A stretch of DNA of 7,922 nucleotides from an uncultured Collinsella sp. (GCA_902489955.1 CABUBY010000079.1:1-7922), one strand, 5' to 3'. Shown: positions 1 through 5,848, counted from the stretch's first letter. Made by a program: numbers and translations. Notes: a model not told the origin generated them from the letters alone.

Positions 1-40
1 CTTTCGGATCGATCGTGCTGGTTGATGTACCGTGAGCCAT
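1..40 (-). CDS. Possible 5' end of a divergent gene (partial)
   Basis: An ATG on the minus strand (complement of 38-40) opens a frame that runs off the left edge and reads MAHGTSTSTIDPK. If real, the gene is divergent from polA and shares the intergenic stretch 41-155 with it. No clear Shine-Dalgarno sequence lies upstream of this ATG, so it could be leaderless, start elsewhere, or be chance. Thirteen residues are too few to recognise a family. The plus-strand frames here are also short and carry no recognisable protein end. Confidence 0.25.
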   Translation of the reverse strand, partial: MAHGTSTSTIDPK

Positions 41-107
41 CGTATCACGCGCGGGCTCGTGGCGGCAGGGAAGCCTGATGTGCAGTGGCCGTGGGGCGGG
101 GAGCGTG

Positions 108-113
108 TAAACT
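108..113 (+). promoter_or_regulatory. Candidate polA -10 element
   Basis: TAAACT matches four of six positions of the TATAAT consensus and has TG directly before it. The same hexamer occurs in the candidate rpoB promoter. No convincing -35 box was found 16-18 bases upstream. It would start transcription near position 120, leaving a leader of about 36 bases before the polA ATG. This also argues against a GTG start at 117, which would lie at or before the transcript start. Confidence 0.3.
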
Positions 114-155
114 GGAGTGAGCAAACCGTGCCCAGCCCAAAGCGAGGTATTCAAT

Positions 156-2906
156 ATGTCTGACAAGCGCCGCACTTTTGCCGTTATCGACGGCAACTCG
201 CTCATGCACCGCGCCTTCCACGCAGTGCCGCCCACCATGAACGCGCCGGACGGTCGTCCCACCAACGCGATCTTTGGCTTTCTGAACATGTTTCTTAAGA
301 TGATCGATGCCTTTAACCCCGACGGTGTGGTCGTGGCGTTTGACAAGGGCAAACCGCGCGTGCGCATGGAGATGCTGCCGCAGTATAAGGCGCAACGCCC
401 GCCCATGGACCCCGATCTGCATGCGCAGTTCCCTATGATTAAGGAGCTGCTCACCGCGCTCAACGTGCCGATTCTGCAGTCCGAGGGCTGGGAAGGCGAC
501 GATATCCTGGGAACCATGGCGCGCCTGGGTGAAGAGGCCGGCTGCGACATGCTGCTGGTGACCGGCGACCGCGACATGTATCAGCTCGTGACCGAGCACG
601 TCAACGTGGTCTCGACCCGCAAGGGCCTGTCCGACGTGGCGATCATGACGCCCGAGAGCGTGGACGACCTGTATCACGGCATTACGCCGTCGCTCGTGCC
701 CGATTTCTATGGCCTGAAGGGCGATACGTCGGACAACATTCCCGGCGTACCGGGTATTGGCCCCAAAAAGGCAAGCGCGCTCATCGCGCAGTACGGCAGC
801 CTGGACGAAGTCATCGCGCATGCCGACGAGGTCAAGGGCAAGATGGGCGAGAACCTGCGCGCACACATCGACGATGCCCTGCTGAGCCGCAAGGTCGCAA
901 CCATCCGCACCGATGCGCCCGTTGAGCTCGATTTTGAGGCGACGTCCTTCCCGGCGTTTTCTGCCGATGAGGTGTCCGCAGCACTGGGTACGCTTGGTAT
1001 CACTGCCATGCAGAACCGTTTCTTGGCACTGATCGGTGACGAGGGTGGCGCTGCTGCCGCCTCCAGTGTGTTTGAGATACCTGCGATGGTCCGCGCAGCC
1101 GCCGGCGATGCTGACGCGCTTGGTGCCGTTGCGGCTGAGGTCTCCCGCGCGATTGATGCCGGCGAGTGGGTCGCCGCCGTGGTGGACGACGACAAGGAAG
1201 AGGGCGCGCTCTTTGGACTGACGCGCACGCTGTGGCTGGCGACGTCCAAGGGCCTGTTCGCGCTCGAGGAGGGCGACGGCGCCTCCACTGCCGTAGTCGA
1301 TGGCTTCAACTTCGCTCACGGTGTGATCGCCGGCGTGCTTGCGCGCCTGTTTATGGAGGGCCGCGTGGCGAGCCCGGATACGAAGGCGCTGCTGCACGAG
1401 CTTTCGCCCATCGATTCTTCTGAGCCCGAGCTCATGGATCCGCTCGCTGCCGATTCCACGCGTATCTTCGATACCGTTGTCGCTGCCTATCTGCTGGATT
1501 CCGATCGCTCCGAGTTCGATGAGGCATATCTGGCCGATACGTATCTGCAGATGGCGCTGCCTGCGGCGCGCGGTGCAGGGGGTGCCGGTGAGGACGCTCC
1601 GGCGCCCGCCGCTCGCACGGCGGCCTTGACGCTGGCGCTGGTCGCACCGCTGCGCGACCGCATGGCCCGCGAGAACGCCGCCAACGTGTTCGATGGCATC
1701 GAGATGCCGCTCGTTCCGGTGCTTGCCAAGATGGAGCGCGCGGGCATGCTCGTGGACCCCGATCGCCTGCGCAGTCTGTCCGAGGGTCTGGCGACCCAGA
1801 TCACCGAGGTTGAGCGCAGTATTCGCGATCTGGCGGGTGACGAGACCTTTAATATTGGCAGTCCCATGCAGCTGTCGCATGTGCTCTTTGATGTGATGGG
1901 GCTTCCGACCAAGGGCCTCAAGAAGACTAAGCGCGGCTATTATTCGACCAACGCCAAGGTGCTGAGCGACCTTGCGCGTGACCACGAAATCGTGCGTCTG
2001 ATCTTGGACTGGCGTGAGAAGTCTAAGATCAAGTCCACCTATCTGGACACCCTGGGCCCGCTACGCCGTGGTGACGGTCGCGTACACACTACGTACAACC
2101 AGACCATCACGGCAACGGGGCGTCTGTCCTCGAGCGACCCGAACCTGCAGAACATCCCGACGCGCTCGGAGCTGGGTCGTACCGTTAAGACGGCGTTTTC
2201 GGCAGGCGAGGGAAGCGTCTTTTTGGCGGTGGACTACTCGCAGATCGAGCTGCGTCTGCTGGCGCATCTCTCAGGTGACGAGCACTTGGTGCGCGCCTTT
2301 AACGAGGGCGAGGACTTCCATGCCGAGACGGCGGCGCGCGTGTTCGGTGTGCCGGTGTCCGAGGTAACGCCCGACCTGCGCAGTCGCGCCAAGGCCGTGA
2401 ACTTTGGCATCGTGTATGGTCAGCAGGCCTACGGCCTGTCGCAGTCGCTGCATATCTCGATGGTCGAGGCGCGCGACATGATCGACCGCTACTACGAGGC
2501 CTACCCGGGCGTGCGTACGTTCCTCGACAACGTGGTGGTGCGCGCCAAGCAGACGGGCTACGCCGAGACCATGTATGGCCGCCGTCGTCATATTCCTGAG
2601 CTCAAGGCCAAAAACCCGCAACTCCGCGGCTTTGGCGAGCGCACGGCTATGAACCACCCCATGCAGGGAACCGCCGCCGACATCATCAAGATCGCCATGG
2701 CCCGCGTAAGCCGCCGCCTGGAAGAAGAGGGCTTTGCCGCCCACATGATCCTGCAAGTGCACGACGAACTGGACTTTGAGTGCCCCATCGACGAAGTCGA
2801 GCGCCTAACCACCATGGTCCGCGACGTCATGGAGCACGTAGTAGACCTCCGCGTCCCCCTAATCGCCGAAGCCAGCACCGGCATAACCTGGGCCGATGCC
2901 AAATAG
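156..2906 (+). CDS. polA: DNA polymerase I
   Basis: Family A DNA polymerase of 916 residues, which fills gaps and removes RNA primers in replication and repair. The N-terminal 5' nuclease (about 1-300) keeps its metal-binding acids: D12, D63, E113, D115, D116, D138, D140, D190 and D193, followed by the helix-hairpin-helix GVPGIGPKKA. The middle domain (about 310-510) lies where proofreading exonuclease sits in E. coli, but a D-x-E first motif and the other metal ligands are not recognisable, so it is probably inactive. The polymerase domain (about 515-916) has motif A DYSQIELR with D693, an O-helix with R742, K746, F750 and Y754, and motif C VHDE with D870 and E871. F750 matches the E. coli F762 position. 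Length is normal (E. coli 928). The ATG at 156 is chosen because GAGGT at 144-148 lies seven bases before it; an in-frame GTG at 117 has no such site. The gene is followed by a strong hairpin and appears monocistronic. Confidence 0.97.
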   Translation: MSDKRRTFAVIDGNSLMHRAFHAVPPTMNAPDGRPTNAIFGFLNMFLKMIDAFNPDGVVVAFDKGKPRVRMEMLPQYKAQRPPMDPDLHAQFPMIKELLTALNVPILQSEGWEGDDILGTMARLGEEAGCDMLLVTGDRDMYQLVTEHVNVVSTRKGLSDVAIMTPESVDDLYHGITPSLVPDFYGLKGDTSDNIPGVPGIGPKKASALIAQYGSLDEVIAHADEVKGKMGENLRAHIDDALLSRKVATIRTDAPVELDFEATSFPAFSADEVSAALGTLGITAMQNRFLALIGDEGGAAAASSVFEIPAMVRAAAGDADALGAVAAEVSRAIDAGEWVAAVVDDDKEEGALFGLTRTLWLATSKGLFALEEGDGASTAVVDGFNFAHGVIAGVLARLFMEGRVASPDTKALLHELSPIDSSEPELMDPLAADSTRIFDTVVAAYLLDSDRSEFDEAYLADTYLQMALPAARGAGGAGEDAPAPAARTAALTLALVAPLRDRMARENAANVFDGIEMPLVPVLAKMERAGMLVDPDRLRSLSEGLATQITEVERSIRDLAGDETFNIGSPMQLSHVLFDVMGLPTKGLKKTKRGYYSTNAKVLSDLARDHEIVRLILDWREKSKIKSTYLDTLGPLRRGDGRVHTTYNQTITATGRLSSSDPNLQNIPTRSELGRTVKTAFSAGEGSVFLAVDYSQIELRLLAHLSGDEHLVRAFNEGEDFHAETAARVFGVPVSEVTPDLRSRAKAVNFGIVYGQQAYGLSQSLHISMVEARDMIDRYYEAYPGVRTFLDNVVVRAKQTGYAETMYGRRRHIPELKAKNPQLRGFGERTAMNHPMQGTAADIIKIAMARVSRRLEEEGFAAHMILQVHDELDFECPIDEVERLTTMVRDVMEHVVDLRVPLIAEASTGITWADAK

Positions 2907-2942
2907 AGACGTACCAACAACCCACAGTAACCAAAAGCAGGA

Positions 2943-2970
2943 GGGGGCTCCTTGCCAACAAGGAGCCCCC
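2943..2970 (+). terminator. Terminator hairpin after polA
   Basis: A perfect 12-bp stem, GGGGGCTCCTTG with CAAGGAGCCCCC, closes a CCAA loop 36 bases after the polA stop codon. The downstream tract is TTCATTCC, so the U-run is weak, but the stem is very stable. It probably ends polA transcription; the symmetry would allow some effect from the other strand too. Confidence 0.8.
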
Positions 2971-3036
2971 TTCATTCCAAAAAAATCAGCCAAGTATCTA
3001 GACGCCAAGACGCCATCTGGGCGGCAAGCAAGTCAC

Positions 3037-3139
3037 CCTAGGACCTGGCCGGGCGAGGCGGGTAAGTTTTTCGTAGATTCCGCACGAGCCGGAAAGCACT
3101 TAATGTGCTTTCCGAGCGAGCCCAGGACCTGACCGAGCG
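3037..3139. repeat. Imperfect direct repeat flanking a perfect palindrome
   Basis: Two copies of CCYAGGACCTGRCCGRGCG (3037-3055 and 3121-3139, 16 of 19 bases identical) flank a 65-base core. The core contains a perfect 10-bp inverted repeat, CGGAAAGCAC (3090-3099) and GTGCTTTCCG (3105-3114), around TTAAT. No supported coding frame covers it, and it lies between the polA terminator and the rplJ promoter. It could be a dispersed intergenic repeat, a small RNA, or a structured relic. No transposase or clear target-site duplication is present. Confidence 0.5.
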
Positions 3140-3151
3140 GAAACCTTGCGC

Positions 3152-3174
3152 CCGGCCTTCGGCGGCGCGGCCGG
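3152..3174. other. GC-rich hairpin upstream of the rplJ promoter
   Basis: CCGGCC (3152-3157) and GGCCGG (3169-3174) can pair around an 11-base loop. It lies 32 bases upstream of the rplJ -35 box and would not be in that transcript. No T-run follows. Its role is unknown; in such GC-rich sequence it may be chance. I see no gene between 2971 and 3205. Confidence 0.25.
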
Positions 3175-3205
3175 ATGGTGGAATTGTGTGCAGCCCGGTT
3201 TTCCG

Positions 3206-3234
3206 TTGACCGACGCCGGGGTCCCCGCCATAAT
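3206..3234 (+). promoter_or_regulatory. rplJL promoter
   Basis: TTGACC (3206-3211) and CATAAT (3229-3234) are separated by exactly 17 bases and each matches five of six consensus positions for the housekeeping sigma factor. Transcription would start near 3241, giving a leader of about 210 bases that contains the L10-binding structure and the attenuator. This is the best promoter in the window, as expected for a highly expressed ribosomal operon. Confidence 0.85.
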
Positions 3235-3257
3235 ACTTTCGGTTCACGCACGAATCC

Positions 3258-3329
3258 GCTGCCAGAGACAGCCGGCGCAAACGGGTCTTACCCGCGAGCT
3301 TAATGGGACATCCCGCCAGCCGAGGTGGT
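3258..3329 (+). promoter_or_regulatory. Ribosomal protein L10 leader
   Basis: The stretch resembles the bacterial L10 leader, the mRNA site where L10 or L10(L12)n binds to repress its own operon. Its conserved parts are CAGAGACAGC on the 5' side and GCCGAGGTGG on the 3' side, which can form a kink-turn. An outer helix pairs 3258-3263 with 3324-3329 (including G-U pairs), and an inner helix pairs GGCG (3274-3277) with CGCC (3314-3317). A small hairpin CGGG/CCCG (3282-3294) sits inside. It lies just after the predicted transcript start and before the attenuator, directly upstream of rplJ. Confidence 0.8.
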
Positions 3330-3354
3330 CGAGTAGATATGTCTTCTCGCCCCC
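3324..3354 (+). promoter_or_regulatory. Candidate antiterminator in the rplJ leader
   Basis: Bases 3324-3337 can pair with 3342-3354 around a UAUG loop: AGA/UCU, CGAG/CUCG and GGUGG/CCCCC, with a U-U mismatch, one bulged U and one U-C mismatch. This helix would use the 3' strand of the L10-leader outer helix and also the CCCCC arm of the following terminator. The three structures therefore exclude one another, as an attenuation switch requires. The pairing was found by eye and has not been folded. Confidence 0.5.
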
Positions 3355-3385
3355 GTCGCTCATGCAGCGCGGGGGCTTTCTTTTT
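3349..3385 (+). terminator. Attenuator terminator upstream of rplJ
   Basis: GCCCCCG (3349-3355) pairs with CGGGGGC (3370-3376), and CGCT (3357-3360) pairs with AGCG (3366-3369), with one bulged T and a CATGC loop. TTTCTTTTT follows at 3377-3385. This is a classic intrinsic terminator, placed between a strong promoter plus L10 leader and the rplJ start 65 bases downstream. Its position implies control by premature termination rather than the end of an upstream gene. Confidence 0.85.
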
Positions 3386-3450
3386 GGACATGCCCCCGTC
3401 ACGTCCTTGTGGCGGACCGTGCCCGGAAAGAATTCGAGGAGGTGTAATTC

Positions 3451-3972
3451 ATGCCCCAGCAGTACAAAATCGACAAGGTTGCAGAGATCGAGTCCCGTAT
3501 CGCCGAGAACGCCGGTCTGTTCGTTGTCAACTACAACGGTCTGACGGTTAAGCAGGCTCAGGAGCTGCGTCATCAGCTTCGCGAGTGCGGCGCCGAGATG
3601 AAGGTCTACAAGAACAACCTGGTCAAGATCGCCCTCAAGAACCAGGAGCAGCCCGAGCTCGACGAGATCCTCGCCGGCCCCGTCGCTTATGTGTTCTACG
3701 AGTCCGAGCCGGTCGAGGCCGCTAAGGCCCTTAAGGACTTCTCTGCTAAGTCCAAGGGCGTCCTTGAGATCAAGGGCGGTATCTCCGACGGCAAGGCCGT
3801 TTCCGCTGATGATGTTAAGGCTATCGCCGAGCTGCCCACCAAGGATCAGCTTCTCGGCCAGATCGCCGGTCTCATCTCCGGTTTCGCTCGCGACATCGCT
3901 GTCTGCGTCAGCGGCGTTTCCTCTGGTCTCGCTCGTTCGATCCAGCAGGTCTCCGAGCAGAAGGCAGCCTAG
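3451..3972 (+). CDS. rplJ: 50S ribosomal protein L10
   Basis: L10 (uL10), 173 residues, the base of the ribosomal stalk that recruits elongation factors. The N-terminal part (about 1-130) binds 23S rRNA and has the family's typical features: a start followed by YKIDKVAEIESRI, then GLFVVNYNGLTVKQAQELR, then VYKNNLVKIAL. The C-terminal helix (about 135-173, with LISGFARDIAVCVSGV) is where L7/L12 dimers dock. The ATG is preceded by AGGAGGTG at 3437-3444 with six bases of spacing, a near-perfect ribosome binding site. It is the first gene of an rplJ-rplL operon with its own promoter and autoregulatory leader. rplK and rplA, its usual upstream neighbours, are absent here; polA takes that place. 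Confidence 0.97.
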   Translation: MPQQYKIDKVAEIESRIAENAGLFVVNYNGLTVKQAQELRHQLRECGAEMKVYKNNLVKIALKNQEQPELDEILAGPVAYVFYESEPVEAAKALKDFSAKSKGVLEIKGGISDGKAVSADDVKAIAELPTKDQLLGQIAGLISGFARDIAVCVSGVSSGLARSIQQVSEQKAA

Positions 3973-3987
3973 TCGCTGTTTTCACCC

Positions 3988-4056
3988 GCGGCGGCAACGC
4001 CGCACCCCTGGCGCATTCGCGCCGTGTTTTAACTGATCTCCGTGCATCCGCACGGA
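3988..4056 (+). other. Three hairpins in the rplJ-rplL spacer
   Basis: Three small stems fill the 102-base spacer. GCGGCG/CGCCGC (3988-4003) closes a GCAA loop of the stable GNRA type. GGCGC/GCGCC (4010-4023) closes ATTC and is followed by GTGTTTT. TCCGTGC/GCACGGA (4039-4056) closes ATCC and ends five bases before the rplL ribosome binding site. They could mark processing, partial termination, or protection of the rplL message, which is needed in excess over rplJ. The stems are seen; the role is inferred. Confidence 0.5.
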
Positions 4057-4074
4057 AACCGAAAGGACTTAGAA

Positions 4075-4452
4075 ATGGCTAAGCTTACCACCGATGAGAT
4101 CATCGATGCTCTTAAGGAAATGACCCTTCTCGAGGCTTCCGAGCTCGTTAAGGCTATCGAGGACACCTTCGGCGTTTCCGCCGCTGCTCCTGCCGCTGTT
4201 GTCGCCGCTCCCGCTGCTGGCGCTGCTGAGGCCGAGGAGAAGACCGAGTTTGACGTCGTGCTCGAGGGCTTCGGCGACAACAAGATCCAGGTCATCAAGG
4301 CCGTCCGTGAGCTCACCAACCTTGGCCTGAAGGAGGCCAAGGAGGTCGTCGAGGGCGCTCCCAAGGCTGTTCTCGAGGGTGCCAAGAAGGAGGACGCCGA
4401 GGCTGCCAAGGAGAAGCTCGAGGCTGCTGGCGCTGCTGTCACCCTCAAGTAA
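4075..4452 (+). CDS. rplL: 50S ribosomal protein L7/L12
   Basis: L7/L12 (bL12), 125 residues, the flexible stalk protein present as several dimers on L10 and the contact for EF-Tu, EF-G and other GTPases. The N-terminal dimerisation helices (about 1-35, with TTDEIIDALKEMTLLEASEL) lead into an Ala/Pro-rich hinge (about 36-55). The globular C-terminal domain (about 56-125) carries the conserved factor-binding helix GLKEAKEVVEGAP. The ATG at 4075 is chosen because MAKL is the family start and AAAGGA at 4062-4067 lies seven bases upstream; an in-frame GTG at 4042 lies inside a hairpin and has no such site. It is cotranscribed with rplJ and followed by a terminator, so the operon appears to end here. 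Confidence 0.97.
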   Translation: MAKLTTDEIIDALKEMTLLEASELVKAIEDTFGVSAAAPAAVVAAPAAGAAEAEEKTEFDVVLEGFGDNKIQVIKAVRELTNLGLKEAKEVVEGAPKAVLEGAKKEDAEAAKEKLEAAGAAVTLK

Positions 4453-4479
4453 TCAGGCTTTCTCGCCAGATTTCTTTGC

Positions 4480-4506
4480 AGACGGGGCTCCGTCTTTTTT
4501 GTTTTT
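4480..4506 (+). terminator. Terminator of the rplJL operon
   Basis: AGACGG (4480-4485) pairs with CCGTCT (4490-4495) around GGCT, and is followed by TTTTTTGTTTTT. This is a textbook intrinsic terminator 27 bases after the rplL stop. It would stop most transcription from the ribosomal promoter before galU and rpoB. Confidence 0.88.
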
Positions 4507-4578
4507 CGGTCCCTCGTCATCGGTAGCTCAAACTGCCATATTCTGTGATTTGCGTCGTATCGGGTGCCCTGCCGTTGG

Positions 4579-4612
4579 GCAATAAAATTGCACCATTCGA
4601 GCAATAATTTGC
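4579..4612. promoter_or_regulatory. Candidate operator pair upstream of galU
   Basis: Two similar palindromes, GCAATAAAATTGC (4579-4591, perfect 5-bp arms) and GCAATAATTTGC (4601-4612, 4-bp arms), are centred about 21.5 bases apart, close to two helical turns. They sit in an AT-rich patch 18 bases upstream of the candidate galU -35 box. Such an arrangement suits two dimers of a regulator bound on one face of the DNA. The regulator is unknown. AT-rich sequence raises the chance of coincidence. Confidence 0.35.
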
Positions 4613-4629
4613 GTTGACCTGCTGAAGAA

Positions 4630-4657
4630 TTGTCTCTGCCTTGTAGCGACATATAGT
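4630..4657 (+). promoter_or_regulatory. Candidate galU promoter
   Basis: TTGTCT (4630-4635) and TATAGT (4652-4657) are 16 bases apart; the -10 matches five of six consensus positions and the -35 four. A better -35, TTGACC, lies at 4614-4619, but no good -10 is at a normal distance from it. Transcription would start near 4664, leaving a leader of about 90 bases. A promoter is expected here because a terminator precedes galU. Apart from this, the operator-like repeats and the leader hairpins, nothing was found in the 301-base gap. Confidence 0.4.
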
Positions 4658-4693
4658 TCCAGCGGTAAGATGCTTGGGTATCGCAATTTGGTC

Positions 4694-4735
4694 TGCGGCT
4701 GTGTGCCGCACGCATGGGGCGCTTTTGCGCCTGCG
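4694..4735 (+). other. Two hairpins in the galU leader
   Basis: TGCGGC/GCCGCA (4694-4710) closes a TGTGT loop. Immediately after it, CGCA plus GGCGC pairs with GCGCC plus TGCG (4711-4735) around TTTT, with a three-base bulge on the left. The second stem ends directly before the ribosome binding site AAAGGA (4736-4741). They could influence translation or message stability. No known riboswitch was recognised. Confidence 0.4.
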
Positions 4736-4753
4736 AAAGGATCTTTGAATAAC

Positions 4754-5662
4754 ATGAAGGCAATCATCCCCGCCGCCGGTCTTGGCACGCGTTTTCTGCC
4801 TGGCACCAAGTGCACGCCCAAAGAGATGCTGCCGGTGCTCGACAAGCCCGTCATTCAGTACGTCGTCGAGGAGGCGCTCGACCCCGAGGAAGTCGACGAC
4901 GCCATCATCGTTACATCTCCCGGTAAGCCCGAGCTACTGAACTACTTCCAGCCCGATCGCTCGCTCGAGAACCTGCTGCGCGAGCGCGGCAAGAACGCCT
5001 ATGCCGATGCCGTCGCCCACGCTGGCGGTATGCCGGTCGACTTCCGTTATCAGTACGAGCCCAAGGGCCTCGGCCATGCTATTCGCTCTGCTGCCGACGC
5101 CGTGGCAGGGGAGAACTTCCTGGTTCTTCTGGGCGACTACGTTGTGCCTAACCGCGACATCTGCGACAAGATGCTCGCCGTTTCCAAGGAGCACGGTGGA
5201 GCTTCGGTTATCGCCGTCGCTGCTTGCTCGCCCGAGGAAGTCAGCCGCTACGGCGTTATCGCCGGCGAGCGCGTCGGTTCGCTCGAGGGCGCCGAGGACG
5301 TTGCCGATGCAGAGCCGGGCGCTGTCTGGCGTATCGGCGGTCTGGTCGAGAAGCCCGCTCCCGAGGCGGCTCCGTCCAACCTGTACATCGTCGGTCGCTA
5401 CCTGCTGAGCCCGCTGGTCATGGACCTGCTGGCAGATCAGCAGGCCGGCAAGGGCGGCGAGATCCAGCTCACCGACGCCATGGCCCGTTCGCTCGACCGT
5501 GAGGCCATGTATGCCGTCGTCATCGACCCGCTGTCGGGCTACGACACCGGCACTCCCTCTGGCTGGATGGCCACCAACGCCCTCATGGCTGCAAGCGACC
5601 CCCGCTTTGCCGATGCCTTCTGGGACGCCATCGACGAGCGCGGCGGATTGATGCGCAAGTAA
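4754..5662 (+). CDS. galU: UTP-glucose-1-phosphate uridylyltransferase
   Basis: GalU, 302 residues, makes UDP-glucose from UTP and glucose-1-phosphate in the cytoplasm, feeding cell-surface polysaccharides, glycolipids and galactose use. The N-terminal nucleotide-binding signature is complete: IPAAGLGTRFLP at 5-16, then PKEMLPVLDKP at 22-32. EPKGLGHAI follows, then LLGDYV with the probable metal-binding D128. GGLVEKP contains K200, matching the E. coli catalytic lysine K202. APSNLYIVGRYLLSP and EIQLTDAMA follow, and YDTGTPSGW near the C-terminus replaces the usual D-x-G-N form. The ATG at 4754 fits the family start (MKAIIPAAG). The nearest ribosome binding site, AAAGGA at 4736-4741, is 12 bases away, which is long. 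galU stands alone between two terminators, in a position where rplL and rpoB are usually adjacent. Confidence 0.95.
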   Translation: MKAIIPAAGLGTRFLPGTKCTPKEMLPVLDKPVIQYVVEEALDPEEVDDAIIVTSPGKPELLNYFQPDRSLENLLRERGKNAYADAVAHAGGMPVDFRYQYEPKGLGHAIRSAADAVAGENFLVLLGDYVVPNRDICDKMLAVSKEHGGASVIAVAACSPEEVSRYGVIAGERVGSLEGAEDVADAEPGAVWRIGGLVEKPAPEAAPSNLYIVGRYLLSPLVMDLLADQQAGKGGEIQLTDAMARSLDREAMYAVVIDPLSGYDTGTPSGWMATNALMAASDPRFADAFWDAIDERGGLMRK

Positions 5663-5682
5663 GTCTTCGGACATCGACATTT

Positions 5683-5715
5683 ACGGGCGCGGACCTCGGT
5701 TCGCGCCCGTTTTTT
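5683..5715 (+). terminator. Terminator after galU
   Basis: ACGGGCGCG (5683-5691) pairs with CGCGCCCGT (5702-5710). The stem extends by a G-T wobble and AC/GT to a CTCG loop, and TTTTTT follows (5710-5715). It begins 20 bases after the galU stop and is strong, so little read-through into rpoB is expected. Confidence 0.9.
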
Positions 5716-5757
5716 ATAAGAGCTGCGATTGCTGGCTCTCTGTTCACAGAAAATATA

Positions 5758-5771
5758 TGAACAGATGTTCG
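5758..5771. promoter_or_regulatory. LexA-like SOS box
   Basis: TGAACAGATGTTCG matches the Gram-positive LexA consensus CGAACRNRYGTTYG at every position but the first. Its left half also forms an 8-bp inverted repeat with an upstream arm (TCTGTTCA 5739-5746, TGAACAGA 5758-5765, 11 bases apart), so three TGTTC/GAACA half-sites lie together. It is about 80 bases upstream of the candidate rpoB -35 box, too far for simple blocking of that promoter. No SOS gene is adjacent, so either an unseen promoter overlaps it or the match is chance. Confidence 0.45.
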
Positions 5772-5848
5772 ATACACATACATCTACCTGCATCTTTTCT
5801 GTCGAAAAACTTTGCTACTCCAAAAACTCAATCGCGTCAAGGCTTTTC

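Noticed and set aside
117..155. Upstream GTG start for polA at 117
   Set aside because: It has no ribosome binding site and lies at or before the likely transcript start. The ATG at 156 has a well-spaced GAGGT and gives the usual N-terminus.
45..1985. Long open frame on the minus strand opposite polA (646 codons)
   Set aside because: It is a by-product of GC-rich codon use in polA. The translation is Arg/His/Gly-rich with no recognisable domain, while the plus strand encodes a complete polymerase.
2896..3544. Several open frames on both strands between polA and rplJ
   Set aside because: They overlap the terminator, promoter, L10 leader and attenuator, lack ribosome binding sites, and encode no recognisable protein.
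4042..4074. Upstream GTG start for rplL at 4042
   Set aside because: It lies within a hairpin and lacks a ribosome binding site. The ATG at 4075 has AAAGGA seven bases upstream and matches the family start.
4670..4753. N-terminal extension of galU from an ATG at 4670
   Set aside because: The extra 28 residues fall in the structured leader and are not part of the family. The conserved start MKAIIPAAG begins at 4754.
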